From an uncultured Ilumatobacter sp. (lineage in GTDB: Bacteria; Actinomycetota; Acidimicrobiia; Acidimicrobiales; Ilumatobacteraceae): a stretch of DNA of 21,579 bases. Under the pieces are notes generated by a model. The model did no database searches. It worked only from the letters and a program-made list of their open reading frames with translations, and was not told the origin of the DNA. The stretch covers positions 1 through 21,579 of the forward strand of contig CALICC010000163.1 in NCBI GenBank assembly GCA_938049325.1, written 5' to 3'. Of this stretch, positions 12,889-21,023 are shown in pieces (positions within the stretch are counted from its first letter, which is position 1; each line of letters begins with the position of its first letter). Position numbers and translations under genes: made by a program.

Positions 12889-15800
12889 ATGGCGACACTT
12901 CATGGTGGCCCGTTTCCGAAGCACGTGACGCGCGGGAACGCACGCTGGCGACACATTGGCGCAGCGCTCGCCACAACAGCGGCGGCGGTTGCCGTCGCAC
13001 CGGTGCTGATGCAAACGACACCGAACGTCACCGCTGCGGGCGATCCGGTCGTGGGCCCGATCTTCGTCGATCTCGACCGTGACGGCGTGCTCGACCTCGG
13101 CGAGGACCTCCCGGCGAGCGACACGCTGTTTCCGCCGGGCGGCGTCACGGTCAATGTCTTCGATACCGCCGGGGGCACGCGGTCATGTGAGGTGACCGGC
13201 AATACCTATCGCTGTGATGTCTCCGCGCTCGTCGGGACCGACTTTCGGCTCGAGTTCGATCTGACCGCCGCCGACCTCGACGCCGGATTCTCCGAGACCT
13301 TTCGCGGACCCGACAGCGCGTCGAGCGTGCAGTTCGTCAGCGCCGGCGAAACAGCGGGATTCGGCGTCACGCCGCCATCGCAGTGCCCGACCACCGGAAA
13401 TGGTTTCGGTGGCAACCCGAACAGCCCGACCGGCAAGATCTGGACGACGTGCTACGTCAGTGGCGATCGCGATGACGTCAGCGACGGCAGTCCGCAAGAC
13501 GTCGTCGTTGCCTCCAACTTCGACGTCAGTGGAAGCGTCGAGAAGATCGGCCTGAAGGGTGATGGCGACGACGCGACGAGCACGGAGGCCGAGCTCGGAT
13601 CGGTGTGGGGCGTCGCGTACGACGAGTGGAACTCGACGTTGTTCACCTCGACCGGTCTGCGCCGTCACATCGACGTCGGCTCGGCCGGAGTCGGTGGTCT
13701 CTACTGGATCTCATACCCGTCCGGTGCATGGAACTCGATCGACCTGTCGAGCCTTTCAGGTGCACCGAGCTATGGCACCCTTCCGGCTCGCGACATCGAG
13801 GGCACCACCTTCAACACGCCCTTCTACGACAACGGCATGTACGACGCGATCGGCCGTATCGGTATCGGTGACATCGATCTCACGCCCGACGGGCGAACGT
13901 TGATGGTCAGCAATCTCGAAAACAAGTCGATCGACGTGTACGACGTCAGCGACGCCCCCACCGGCGGCGATCCGTCCTTCCTGCGATCGGTTGCGATCAC
14001 GAGCCCGGGCTGCTCGGATGATGACTTCGCGATCTGGGCGATCAAGTCGATCGACGGCAGCTCTGCGTATGTCGGGGCAACCTGCACCGCCGAAACTTCG
14101 GGTGCCGCGAGCGACCTGAGCGGCGAAGTGCTGACCGTTGACATCACCGCGGGCTCGGTCGGCGCCTCCGTCCTCTCGGTCCCGCTCGACTATCTCAGGA
14201 GCTGCGAATCGAACTTCGGGACCAATCCGTGTCCGGACGGCGACACGTTCGACCCGTGGACGAACCTCGTCACGGGCAGGACCCAACCGATTCTCTCCGA
14301 TTTGGAGATCGGCCTCGACGGCTCGCTCGACATCGGCATCCTCGACCGCGACTCGCTCCAGCGATCCTCCAACAACTACCGCCCCGACCCGCAGAGCGCG
14401 GCACAGCAGTTCGACTTCGACGCCTCAGCTGGCGACCTTCTGCACGCCTGCAACACATCGGGCGATCCGCAGAACCCGACATGGGTGCTCGAAGGCGACG
14501 CCGCGTCGGGATGCGACGCGTTCGCGAACTTCCCTGACACCACCGGCGGGTTCTCCGATGTCAGGAACCACCATGGTCCGGCGGGCGCGGCCGAGTGGTA
14601 CGGAGAAGAGCGATTCCCCGTCAGCGGGAGCGCGATCGGCCATGCCGAAACCGCTCAGGGCGGGCTCTACCTCAATCCGTATCTTGGCCAGGTCGTGACC
14701 TCGTCGATGGACCCGATGAACTTCGATGCCGGCGGCGTCAAGTTCTTCGACACGACGACGGGGACGACGACCAATGTGCTCCAGCTCTATCGGGGCACCG
14801 GATTCGACGGCGTGTCCGGCAAAGGCACCGGCATCGGTGACATCGAAGGGTGCTTCATGCCGGTGGAGATCGGCGACTACGTCTGGCTCGACCTCGACCG
14901 CGACGGCCTCCAAGAGCCCGGCGAAACGCCGTTGCAAGGCGTCACTGTGTCCCTCGTCGACGCCGACGGTGTGGTCCTGGCGACGACGACCACCGACTCC
15001 ACCGGCAACTACACCTTCGACTCGTCCGATGGGTTGACGGCCGGCACGGCGCACTGGCTCACATTCGACCCCACCACCACGGTCACCCCCTTGCCCGGTG
15101 ACTTCGAACCGAGCGATCTCACCGAAACTCAGCGTGACGCCGGGCTCCGCGACGCGAACGACAGCGACGTCGCGGGTGGCTTCATCCTCCTGGTGTCGCC
15201 CGAGGCGGGAACCACCGACCACACCTTCGATGCGGGATACACCTTGCCGCCGCTCGAGTACCGCATTGGCAGCCTCGTGTGGGAGGACCTCGACAACGAC
15301 GGCGTTGCCGAACCCGACGAAACGCCGATCCCTGGGGTGAGCGTCGAGCTGCTCGATGCCGATGGCAACGTCGTCGACACCACGACCACCGACGCAGACG
15401 GCGAGTACGTCTTCGACGGTCTCGCTGCAGATGACTACAGAGTGCGAGTGCCCGGCGGGCAAGCTCCGCTCGACGGTCTCGTCACGTCGGGTACGCCCAC
15501 CACCGACGCCGACAACGGCGTCGACAACGACAACAACGGCGTCGCGACGGGCGCCGACTTCACCTCCGGCGTGGTGACGCTCGGTGAGGGGAGTGGCGTC
15601 GAAGAACCTGTCGGCGAAGGCAACGGCATCACCGGCGAAACAAACGAAGACGGTCAGTTCCCCGACGACCAGTCCAACCAAACCGTCGACTTCGGATTCA
15701 GCCGGATCACGGTGATGGAGCTCGGTGACCAGATCTGGTTCGACAGCGACAATTCGGGAACACTCGACGCTGGTGAGCCGCTGGCTCCCGCCGGTGTCAC

Positions 15801-17523
15801 GGTCAACCTGCTCGACCAGAACGGCGCGTTCGTCACGGCAACCGTCACCCTCGCGGACGGCACCTACCTGTTCGACGGATTGGAGCCCGGCACCTACATC
15901 GTGGAGATTCCCGCGTCCGAGTTCGCAGGGGATGGGCTGTTGGTCGGGTTCGGTCCGTCGACCGGTCCGGGTGTGTCGACGAACCCGGACGACGACATCG
16001 AGGACGACTCCGAAGGCAGCCTCACCGCGACTGGTGCGATTCGTTCGGGTGTGGTGACGTTGGAACTCGGTGGGGAGCCGACTGATGACCTTGCGCCGTC
16101 GGGCGCCGCCAGCGACGAGAACAGCAATCTCACCGTCGACTTCGGGCTGATCGAGAACGACGGCGAGACCGTCACGATGGAGCTCGGTGACCAGATCTGG
16201 TTCGACAGCGACAATTCAGGCACGCTCGACGCGGGTGAGCCGCTCGCCGCCGCAGGTGTGACGGTCAATCTGCTCGATTCGACCGGCGTGTTGCTCGGGT
16301 CGACCACGACCGGCGCCGACGGGACGTACCTGTTTCCGGGCCTCGAGCCCGGCACCTACATCGTGGAGATCCCCGCGTCCGAGTTCGCAGGCGATGGGCT
16401 GTTGGTCGGGTTCGGTCCGTCGACCGGTCCGGGTGTGTCGACGAACCCGGACGACGACATCGAGGACGACTCCGAAGGCAGCCTCACCGCTACTGGTGCG
16501 ATTCGTTCGGGTGTGGTGACGTTGGAACTCGGTGGGGAGCCGACTGATGACCTTTCGCCGTCGGGCGCCGCCAGCGACGAGAACAGCAATCTCACCGTCG
16601 ACTTCGGGCTGATCGAGGACGAAGCTCAGACCGCGCCGGTGCTCAGCCTCGGCGACACCATCTGGTTCGATGCCGATAACAGCGGCACGCTCGATGCGGG
16701 CGAGGCCACCGCACCTGCGGGTGTCGTGGTCCTGCTGGCAGACACGACCGGTGGTGTCGTCGCCACGACGACGACCGACGCGAACGGCATGTATCTGTTC
16801 GAGGGACTCGAGCCGGGTGACTACGTCGTGTTCCTCGACGCGCCGAACTTCGGGGTCGGCGGCCCGCTTGAAGGGCAACTCTCATCGAACGGCAACGGCG
16901 CAATCGCCCCCGATCCTGACGACGACGTCGACAACGACGACAACGGCACCCAAGACGGCGGTGGCATCCGATCGGGCACGATCACATTGACCGAGGGCGA
17001 CGAGCCCGCAGAGACGGGAACACGAAACCCGACCGTCGACTTCGGCCTCATCCCTGCCGGATCGATCGGCTCACGCGTGTTCGATGACCTCGACAACGAT
17101 GGGCAATTCGGCCCGGGTGAGCTCCCTGTGCCTGGCGTGACCGTCAACTTGCTCGATGCCGGCGGCGCCGTGATCGCCTCCACCGCGACCGACGCCAACG
17201 GTACGTATCTCTTCCCCGACCTGCCGCCGGGCGACTACACGGTTGAGTTCATCGCGCCGCCGGGACGAGTGTTCACGGTCGCCAACGTCGGATCCGACGC
17301 CACCGACTCCGATGCCGACCCCGCCACGGGCCGAACTGGCGTGATCACGCTCGGACTCGGCGTCGATGTGGTCGACGTGTTCGCCGGCGTTGTCCCGGTC
17401 GAGCTTCCCCGGACCGGCAGCGACGGCTTGGCGCGGGTTATCTGGGCGGGCCTGCTGGTGTTGCTGGCCGGCATCGCGATCACGCTCTCCACTCGTCGAC
17501 GACGCCCGCTGCGAGTGTGGTGA
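12889..17523 (+). CDS. Large LPxTG cell-surface protein with SdrD-B domain repeats
   Basis: A 1544-residue surface protein. The signal peptide has Arg/Lys at 11-21, a hydrophobic core at about 24-40 and Ala-Ala-Gly at 49-51. A first divergent SdrD-B-like unit (about 56-155, DLDRDGVLDLGED) is followed by a non-repeat domain (about 165-655) with propeller-like strands such as IDLTPDGRTLMVSN. Six SdrD-B domains then start near residues 661, 793, 945, 1099, 1254 and 1393, each with a DxDxDG- or DSDNSG-type calcium site. The C-terminus is LPRTG (1506-1510), a hydrophobic stretch and an RRRRP tail, a typical sortase signal. No sortase gene is in the window. It probably forms a wall-anchored stalk or adhesin. 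The ATG has only a weak ribosome-binding site. Confidence 0.93.
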   Translation: MATLHGGPFPKHVTRGNARWRHIGAALATTAAAVAVAPVLMQTTPNVTAAGDPVVGPIFVDLDRDGVLDLGEDLPASDTLFPPGGVTVNVFDTAGGTRSCEVTGNTYRCDVSALVGTDFRLEFDLTAADLDAGFSETFRGPDSASSVQFVSAGETAGFGVTPPSQCPTTGNGFGGNPNSPTGKIWTTCYVSGDRDDVSDGSPQDVVVASNFDVSGSVEKIGLKGDGDDATSTEAELGSVWGVAYDEWNSTLFTSTGLRRHIDVGSAGVGGLYWISYPSGAWNSIDLSSLSGAPSYGTLPARDIEGTTFNTPFYDNGMYDAIGRIGIGDIDLTPDGRTLMVSNLENKSIDVYDVSDAPTGGDPSFLRSVAITSPGCSDDDFAIWAIKSIDGSSAYVGATCTAETSGAASDLSGEVLTVDITAGSVGASVLSVPLDYLRSCESNFGTNPCPDGDTFDPWTNLVTGRTQPILSDLEIGLDGSLDIGILDRDSLQRSSNNYRPDPQSAAQQFDFDASAGDLLHACNTSGDPQNPTWVLEGDAASGCDAFANFPDTTGGFSDVRNHHGPAGAAEWYGEERFPVSGSAIGHAETAQGGLYLNPYLGQVVTSSMDPMNFDAGGVKFFDTTTGTTTNVLQLYRGTGFDGVSGKGTGIGDIEGCFMPVEIGDYVWLDLDRDGLQEPGETPLQGVTVSLVDADGVVLATTTTDSTGNYTFDSSDGLTAGTAHWLTFDPTTTVTPLPGDFEPSDLTETQRDAGLRDANDSDVAGGFILLVSPEAGTTDHTFDAGYTLPPLEYRIGSLVWEDLDNDGVAEPDETPIPGVSVELLDADGNVVDTTTTDADGEYVFDGLAADDYRVRVPGGQAPLDGLVTSGTPTTDADNGVDNDNNGVATGADFTSGVVTLGEGSGVEEPVGEGNGITGETNEDGQFPDDQSNQTVDFGFSRITVMELGDQIWFDSDNSGTLDAGEPLAPAGVTVNLLDQNGAFVTATVTLADGTYLFDGLEPGTYIVEIPASEFAGDGLLVGFGPSTGPGVSTNPDDDIEDDSEGSLTATGAIRSGVVTLELGGEPTDDLAPSGAASDENSNLTVDFGLIENDGETVTMELGDQIWFDSDNSGTLDAGEPLAAAGVTVNLLDSTGVLLGSTTTGADGTYLFPGLEPGTYIVEIPASEFAGDGLLVGFGPSTGPGVSTNPDDDIEDDSEGSLTATGAIRSGVVTLELGGEPTDDLSPSGAASDENSNLTVDFGLIEDEAQTAPVLSLGDTIWFDADNSGTLDAGEATAPAGVVVLLADTTGGVVATTTTDANGMYLFEGLEPGDYVVFLDAPNFGVGGPLEGQLSSNGNGAIAPDPDDDVDNDDNGTQDGGGIRSGTITLTEGDEPAETGTRNPTVDFGLIPAGSIGSRVFDDLDNDGQFGPGELPVPGVTVNLLDAGGAVIASTATDANGTYLFPDLPPGDYTVEFIAPPGRVFTVANVGSDATDSDADPATGRTGVITLGLGVDVVDVFAGVVPVELPRTGSDGLARVIWAGLLVLLAGIAITLSTRRRRPLRVW
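15715..16638 (+). repeat. 462-bp in-frame tandem duplication inside the SdrD-B gene
   Basis: Units 15715-16176 and 16177-16638 repeat with an exact 462-bp (154-codon) offset and encode SdrD-B domains 3 and 4 of the C-terminal set. From about 15883 the copies differ at only about 4 bases over roughly 270 bp, while the middle part of each unit (about 15770-15880 and 16232-16342) is clearly diverged. The extent of the last few bases of unit 2 is uncertain. Confidence 0.88.
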
Positions 17524-17581
17524 CGACCAGCCAGACCAACTGATCGGCGTCGAATCTGTGTCGGATAACGTGCAGATCCGA

Positions 17582-18025
17582 ATGGCAGCAATGACGGAAT
17601 TCGACCGTGTCGTGACCGATCTACTGGGTCAGCACGACCTGCGCTACACCGTCGGTCGGCGTGCACTCGTCAAGGTGTTGCGTGTGGCCGACCGTCCGGT
17701 CACGCTGCCCGAACTGCTTGGTCTCGCAGGTGACCTGCCGCAGAGCTCTGCCTATCGGAACCTCGCGCTGCTCGAAGAAGCCGGGGTCGTTCGTCGACTG
17801 GTGCACGGTGGCGATCATGCGCACTACGAGCTTGCTGAATCGCTCACGGAGCATCACCATCACCTGATCTGCAACCACTGTGGGCGAGTCACCGACATGA
17901 CGCTGTCGCCGGCGTTGGAGCAAACGCTCGACGACTCGTTCGGGTCGATCGCGGAGGCATCAGGATTCGTGGCTTCGAGCCACGTCATCGACGTGTACGG
18001 CCTGTGCAGTCAGTGCGCCAACTGA
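17582..18025 (+). CDS. Fur-family metal-responsive regulator
   Basis: A 147-residue Fur/Zur/PerR-type repressor if started at ATG 17582; ATG 17591 and GTG 17558 or 17570 are alternatives and no strong ribosome-binding site decides. The winged helix (about 8-80) includes RYTVGRRALVKVL and the recognition helix region LPQSSAYRNLALLEEAGVV. The dimer domain has the His-rich stretch HHHHLICNHCG (91-101) with Cys97 and Cys100, and a second pair Cys142 and Cys145 (CSQC), the usual structural zinc site. It lies 34 bp before the FetA-like ATPase gene in the same direction, so it probably controls, or is co-transcribed with, the transporter. Which metal it senses cannot be told from sequence. Confidence 0.9.
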   Translation: MAAMTEFDRVVTDLLGQHDLRYTVGRRALVKVLRVADRPVTLPELLGLAGDLPQSSAYRNLALLEEAGVVRRLVHGGDHAHYELAESLTEHHHHLICNHCGRVTDMTLSPALEQTLDDSFGSIAEASGFVASSHVIDVYGLCSQCAN

Positions 18026-18059
18026 GCGCCACGGTCTCGGCTCGCAGTACGTTGCGGAC

Positions 18060-18767
18060 GTGACCACACCGGCGACGTTCGAGTTGACCGAGGTCTTCGC
18101 CGGTCCCGCGGATGCACCGATCCTCAAAGGCGTGTCGCTCTCGGTGCCGTGCGACGGGATCCTCGCGGTTGCGGGCCCGTCGGGTTCGGGCAAGTCGACG
18201 CTGTTGCGGTTGTTGAACCGCCTCGATGACCCGCTGTCGGGCACCATCCGGTGGAACGGTGACGACGTCGCAACGTTGCCGCCCCAGGTGTTGCGGCGCC
18301 AGGTGGCGATGATCTTCCAGAAAGCGCCGCTGTTCCCGGGCACGGTGTTCGACAACTTCACCGTGGCGCTTCCCGACGTGAGCCGTGCCCGCGCGCACCA
18401 CGTGCTCGAACACGTCGGGCTCGATCCAACGTTGGTCGAGCGCGACGCATCGAAGTTGTCAGGCGGTGAAGCGCAGCGCATGTGTATCGCTCGTGCGCTG
18501 CTGACCGAGCCGGCGGTGTTGCTCGCCGACGAGCCGACCGCAGCGCTCGACACTGCGTCGCGCCGGACCATCGAAGACCTGGGTCGCTCGGTTGCGGACT
18601 CGGGCGTCCCCATCGTGTGGATCACTCACGACACCGATCAGCTGCGTCGCCTTGCCGACCATGCTGTGGTGCTCGTCGATGGACAGGTCGCGGCGTTCGG
18701 TCACGTGAGCGAACTCGACCAGCATGAATCGGCACACGTGCGCGAGCTCGTCGGGGCGCCGTCGTGA
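18060..18767 (+). CDS. fetA: ABC transporter ATP-binding protein, FetA/YbbL-like
   Basis: A 235-residue ATPase starting at GTG 18060. All motifs are present: Walker A GPSGSGKST (39-47), Q-loop Gln87, signature LSGGEAQR (133-140), Walker B VLLADEP (153-159) and switch His190. Its length and the neighbouring UPF0014 permease, joined by a GTGA overlap, identify the FetAB pair. FetAB in Escherichia coli exports iron and gives resistance to oxidative stress. The gene symbol is by homology and context. A Fur-type regulator directly upstream supports a metal-linked role. Confidence 0.88.
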   Translation: MTTPATFELTEVFAGPADAPILKGVSLSVPCDGILAVAGPSGSGKSTLLRLLNRLDDPLSGTIRWNGDDVATLPPQVLRRQVAMIFQKAPLFPGTVFDNFTVALPDVSRARAHHVLEHVGLDPTLVERDASKLSGGEAQRMCIARALLTEPAVLLADEPTAALDTASRRTIEDLGRSVADSGVPIVWITHDTDQLRRLADHAVVLVDGQVAAFGHVSELDQHESAHVRELVGAPS

Positions 18768-19534
18768 ATCGAGCCGACATCAGCTTGTGGGGGCTCGGAG
18801 CATCGAGCATCTTGATCTTGGTCGCCGTGTGCATCTCGCTGTGGCGGCGGCTGGGCCTCGAGAAGGAGTTGCTGTGGGCGGCACTGCGTGCATTGGTGCA
18901 GCTGTTGCTCGTCGGCGTCGCGTTGCAACTGGTGGTCGATGACGATGACCCTCTCGTCTTTTCGCTGATCTGGCTGCTGGTGATGCACGTGTTCGCGGCG
19001 TATACGACCTGGCGGCGAGCGAAAGATGTGCCCGCCGTGTTCCCGCTGTCGCTCGCGGCGTACAGTGCGTCGGCGGTGGTGACACTCGGTGTGCTGTTCG
19101 GTTTCCAGGTGTACGAGGTCGAAGGGCGAACGATCGTGCCGCTCGCGGGGATCGTGGTTGGCAACTCGCTCAGCGCCACGGTGTTGGTTTCGCGGCGACT
19201 GTTCGACGCCGCGATCGAACGTCGCGAGGAGATCGAAGGGCGCTTGGCGCTGGGCTTGTCGGCGCGTGATGCGTTTGCACCGATCTTGCGCGAGTCGCTG
19301 CGCACGGCGCTCATCCCACAGATCGAAACCACCAAGGCCGTCGGCATCATCGCACTGCCCGGAGCGATGGTCGGCTTGATCCTGGCCGGCACCGACCCTG
19401 CGGACGCCGTCCGGGTGCAGCTGTCGGTGATGTACCTGGTGCTCGGCAGCGTGGCGACGACCACTGCAGTGATGAGCTTGGGTATCTCTCGCCAGCTGTT
19501 CACCAGCGCCGAGCAGCTGCGTCGCGAGCCGTAG
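18764..19534 (+). CDS. fetB: ABC transporter permease, FetB/UPF0014 family
   Basis: A 256-residue integral membrane protein, close to the 259 residues of E. coli FetB. The GTG start overlaps the ATPase stop (GTGA), so translation is coupled. Hydrophobic segments cover most of the chain, probably seven helices. Family motifs include RALVQLLLVG (42-51), IVPLAGIVVGNSLSATVLVSRRL (124-146), EIEGRLALGLSARDAFAPILRESLRTALIPQIETTKAVGIIALPGAMVG region (about 155-203) and GTDPADAVRVQLSVMY (208-223). In the ABC complex it forms the membrane channel and works with the FetA-like ATPase in probable iron or metal efflux. Confidence 0.9.
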   Translation: MNRADISLWGLGASSILILVAVCISLWRRLGLEKELLWAALRALVQLLLVGVALQLVVDDDDPLVFSLIWLLVMHVFAAYTTWRRAKDVPAVFPLSLAAYSASAVVTLGVLFGFQVYEVEGRTIVPLAGIVVGNSLSATVLVSRRLFDAAIERREEIEGRLALGLSARDAFAPILRESLRTALIPQIETTKAVGIIALPGAMVGLILAGTDPADAVRVQLSVMYLVLGSVATTTAVMSLGISRQLFTSAEQLRREP

Positions 19535-19576
19535 ACGTCCCTCGAACGTGGGGCAACTGCGCCGTACGGTGTCGTC

Positions 19577-20182
19577 ATGACGAGGTTCGTGACCGACGAG
19601 ATCGATGTGATCGACGCGTACAAGCTGCTGAGCGGATTGGTGGTGCCGCGGCCGATCGGCTGGATTGGCACGCGCTCGGTCGATGGCGTGAACAATCTGG
19701 CGCCGTATTCGTTCTTCAACGGGGTTGCTGCCTCGCCGCCCACAGTGATGTTCGCTCCAACAGGTCAACCGGCGGCACGCAAGGACTCGCTCACCAACGC
19801 ACGCGAGACCGGCGTGTTCACGGTGAACATCGTGAACTTCGACTTGGTCGAGGCAATGAATGCGTCAGCCGCCACGGTCGAACCCGACGTCGACGAGTTC
19901 GACACCGCCGGGCTGACCGTGCGCGAGGCAACGGCGATCAACGCGCCGATCGTGGCTGAGGCGCCTGCGAGCTTCGAGTGCCGAGTACTCAAGATCGTCG
20001 AGATCGGAACCGCACCGATGGGCTCGTCGGTGGTGTTTGGCGAAGTGGTCGTCTTCGACGTTGCCGACCGTCTGCTCGATGGGACCCGCGTCCACCAGAG
20101 CGAGCTCGATCCGATCGGCCGCCACGCTGGCTCGACCTACTCCCGCGCCAACCAACTCTTCGACATCGAACGCCCCGGCTAG
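19577..20182 (+). CDS. Flavin-reductase-like FMN-binding protein
   Basis: A 201-residue protein of the flavin reductase-like/flavoredoxin domain family (PF01613). Typical features are SGLVVPRPIGWIGTRSVDGVNNLAPYSFFNGVAASPP (about 19-55), with PRPIGWI and NLAPYSFFN forming the FMN pocket, then KDSLTNARETGVFTVNIV (69-86) and the late SGLD-like part HQSELDPIGRHAGSTYSR (172-189). Members bind FMN and reduce flavins or act as auxiliary oxidoreductases. It is a single gene, 42 bp after FetB. It may be read through from the fur-fet unit, but there is no sequence evidence of coupling. The physiological substrate is unknown. Confidence 0.88.
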   Translation: MTRFVTDEIDVIDAYKLLSGLVVPRPIGWIGTRSVDGVNNLAPYSFFNGVAASPPTVMFAPTGQPAARKDSLTNARETGVFTVNIVNFDLVEAMNASAATVEPDVDEFDTAGLTVREATAINAPIVAEAPASFECRVLKIVEIGTAPMGSSVVFGEVVVFDVADRLLDGTRVHQSELDPIGRHAGSTYSRANQLFDIERPG

Positions 20183-20251
20183 CGAACGGTGCGACAACGC
20201 CACGCGCCGTCCAGTGATTCGTGCGTATCGGCTTGTTCAGCGGTCGACTCG

Positions 20252-20269
20252 CCCAACTTCAGCGTTGGG
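20252..20269. terminator. Hairpin between convergent genes, candidate bidirectional terminator
   Basis: CCCAAC (20252-20257) pairs with GTTGGG (20264-20269) around a 6-base loop. It overlaps the stop codon of the PhyH-type gene and lies 69 bp after the flavin-reductase gene, so it may end both transcripts. Confidence 0.45.
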
Positions 20270-20897
20270 TCGATGCGGTGGTTCGCCACACCAGTTGAAG
20301 CGCAGGCCGCTCCGCCGTCGACTCGTTGCGCGTGCCGGAGTGCAGTACGTGGCCGGAGAACACGAACGCTGTGCCCGCCTCGCCGGTGAGAGTGAGCTCG
20401 TCGTCGTGGTGGCCCAGTTGGCCGGCCAGACGTTGCAGGTCGGGTCGACGATGACTCCCCGGTATGAGTCGGGTTGCGCCGTTGTGTTCAGTGAAGTCGA
20501 CAAGCGCGATGATCGCCGTGGCAACGGTGGCCGGACCTGCTTCGAGCGTTGACGGAGCATCGGTATGGAGGAACTGGCTGCCGAAGGTCGGCTGTGGGCT
20601 GCGATACGAGACCTGATCTCGGCGGTATGACTTCCCGAGAATCTCTGTCAGCACCTGTGTGAGTTCGGGGCGGTCGAGTGCGGCGTCGATGAACTCGCTG
20701 CGGCGGTCGAGTTCGAACAGATGATGGGTGCCGGCGGTGGGTTTGTCGCCCGCGCATCGTTGGGAGGGGGGAAGTCGCAGCAGTTGGCGACACGTCGACA
20801 GTGTGGTGTCGACATCGGCGCGTGAGAAGAAGCCGTGAAGTCGGGCCCATCCAGTGTTGTGGTCGTACGCGACGCGTGACGTACTCGAAGTGCTCAC
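20259..20897 (-). CDS. Phytanoyl-CoA dioxygenase (PhyH) family oxygenase
   Basis: A 212-residue Fe(II)/2-oxoglutarate dioxygenase-like protein. The iron ligands are His111 and Asp113 (LHTDAP) and His186 (VLHSGTRN). Arg197 follows the distal His by 11 residues and would bind 2-oxoglutarate. GATRLIPGSH (140-149) is the characteristic family motif after the ligand pair. The protein is shorter than most PhyH members (about 250-300), but the core is complete. The start used is GTG 20897; no ribosome-binding site is clear. Substrates in this family range from fatty acyl-CoA to secondary metabolites and osmolytes, and none can be assigned here. It is a single gene, convergent with the flavin-reductase gene. 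Confidence 0.88.
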   Translation of the reverse strand: MSTSSTSRVAYDHNTGWARLHGFFSRADVDTTLSTCRQLLRLPPSQRCAGDKPTAGTHHLFELDRRSEFIDAALDRPELTQVLTEILGKSYRRDQVSYRSPQPTFGSQFLHTDAPSTLEAGPATVATAIIALVDFTEHNGATRLIPGSHRRPDLQRLAGQLGHHDDELTLTGEAGTAFVFSGHVLHSGTRNESTAERPALQLVWRTTASTQR

Positions 20898-21023
20898 CCA
20901 TGCGACGTTAGAGAAGGTGGACAGGTGCGGTCAGGCAGGATTTGTGTTCGAACGCGCGTGACGACGACGAGCAGGGCGGGAAGTGGCGGTTGATCGACTC
21001 CCCGTCGCGGACACCTGAACTCG

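Noticed and set aside
14425..15681. Long minus-strand open frame (418 codons) opposite the SdrD-B gene
   Set aside because: It is the GC-rich antisense shadow of clear SdrD-B coding sequence; its Val/Arg/Asp-rich product matches no family.
20898..21023. Gap between the dioxygenase and the amidohydrolase
   Set aside because: Only an 8-bp palindrome GTTCGAAC (20946-20953) was seen, with no gene, hairpin or clear promoter, so no separate feature was called.
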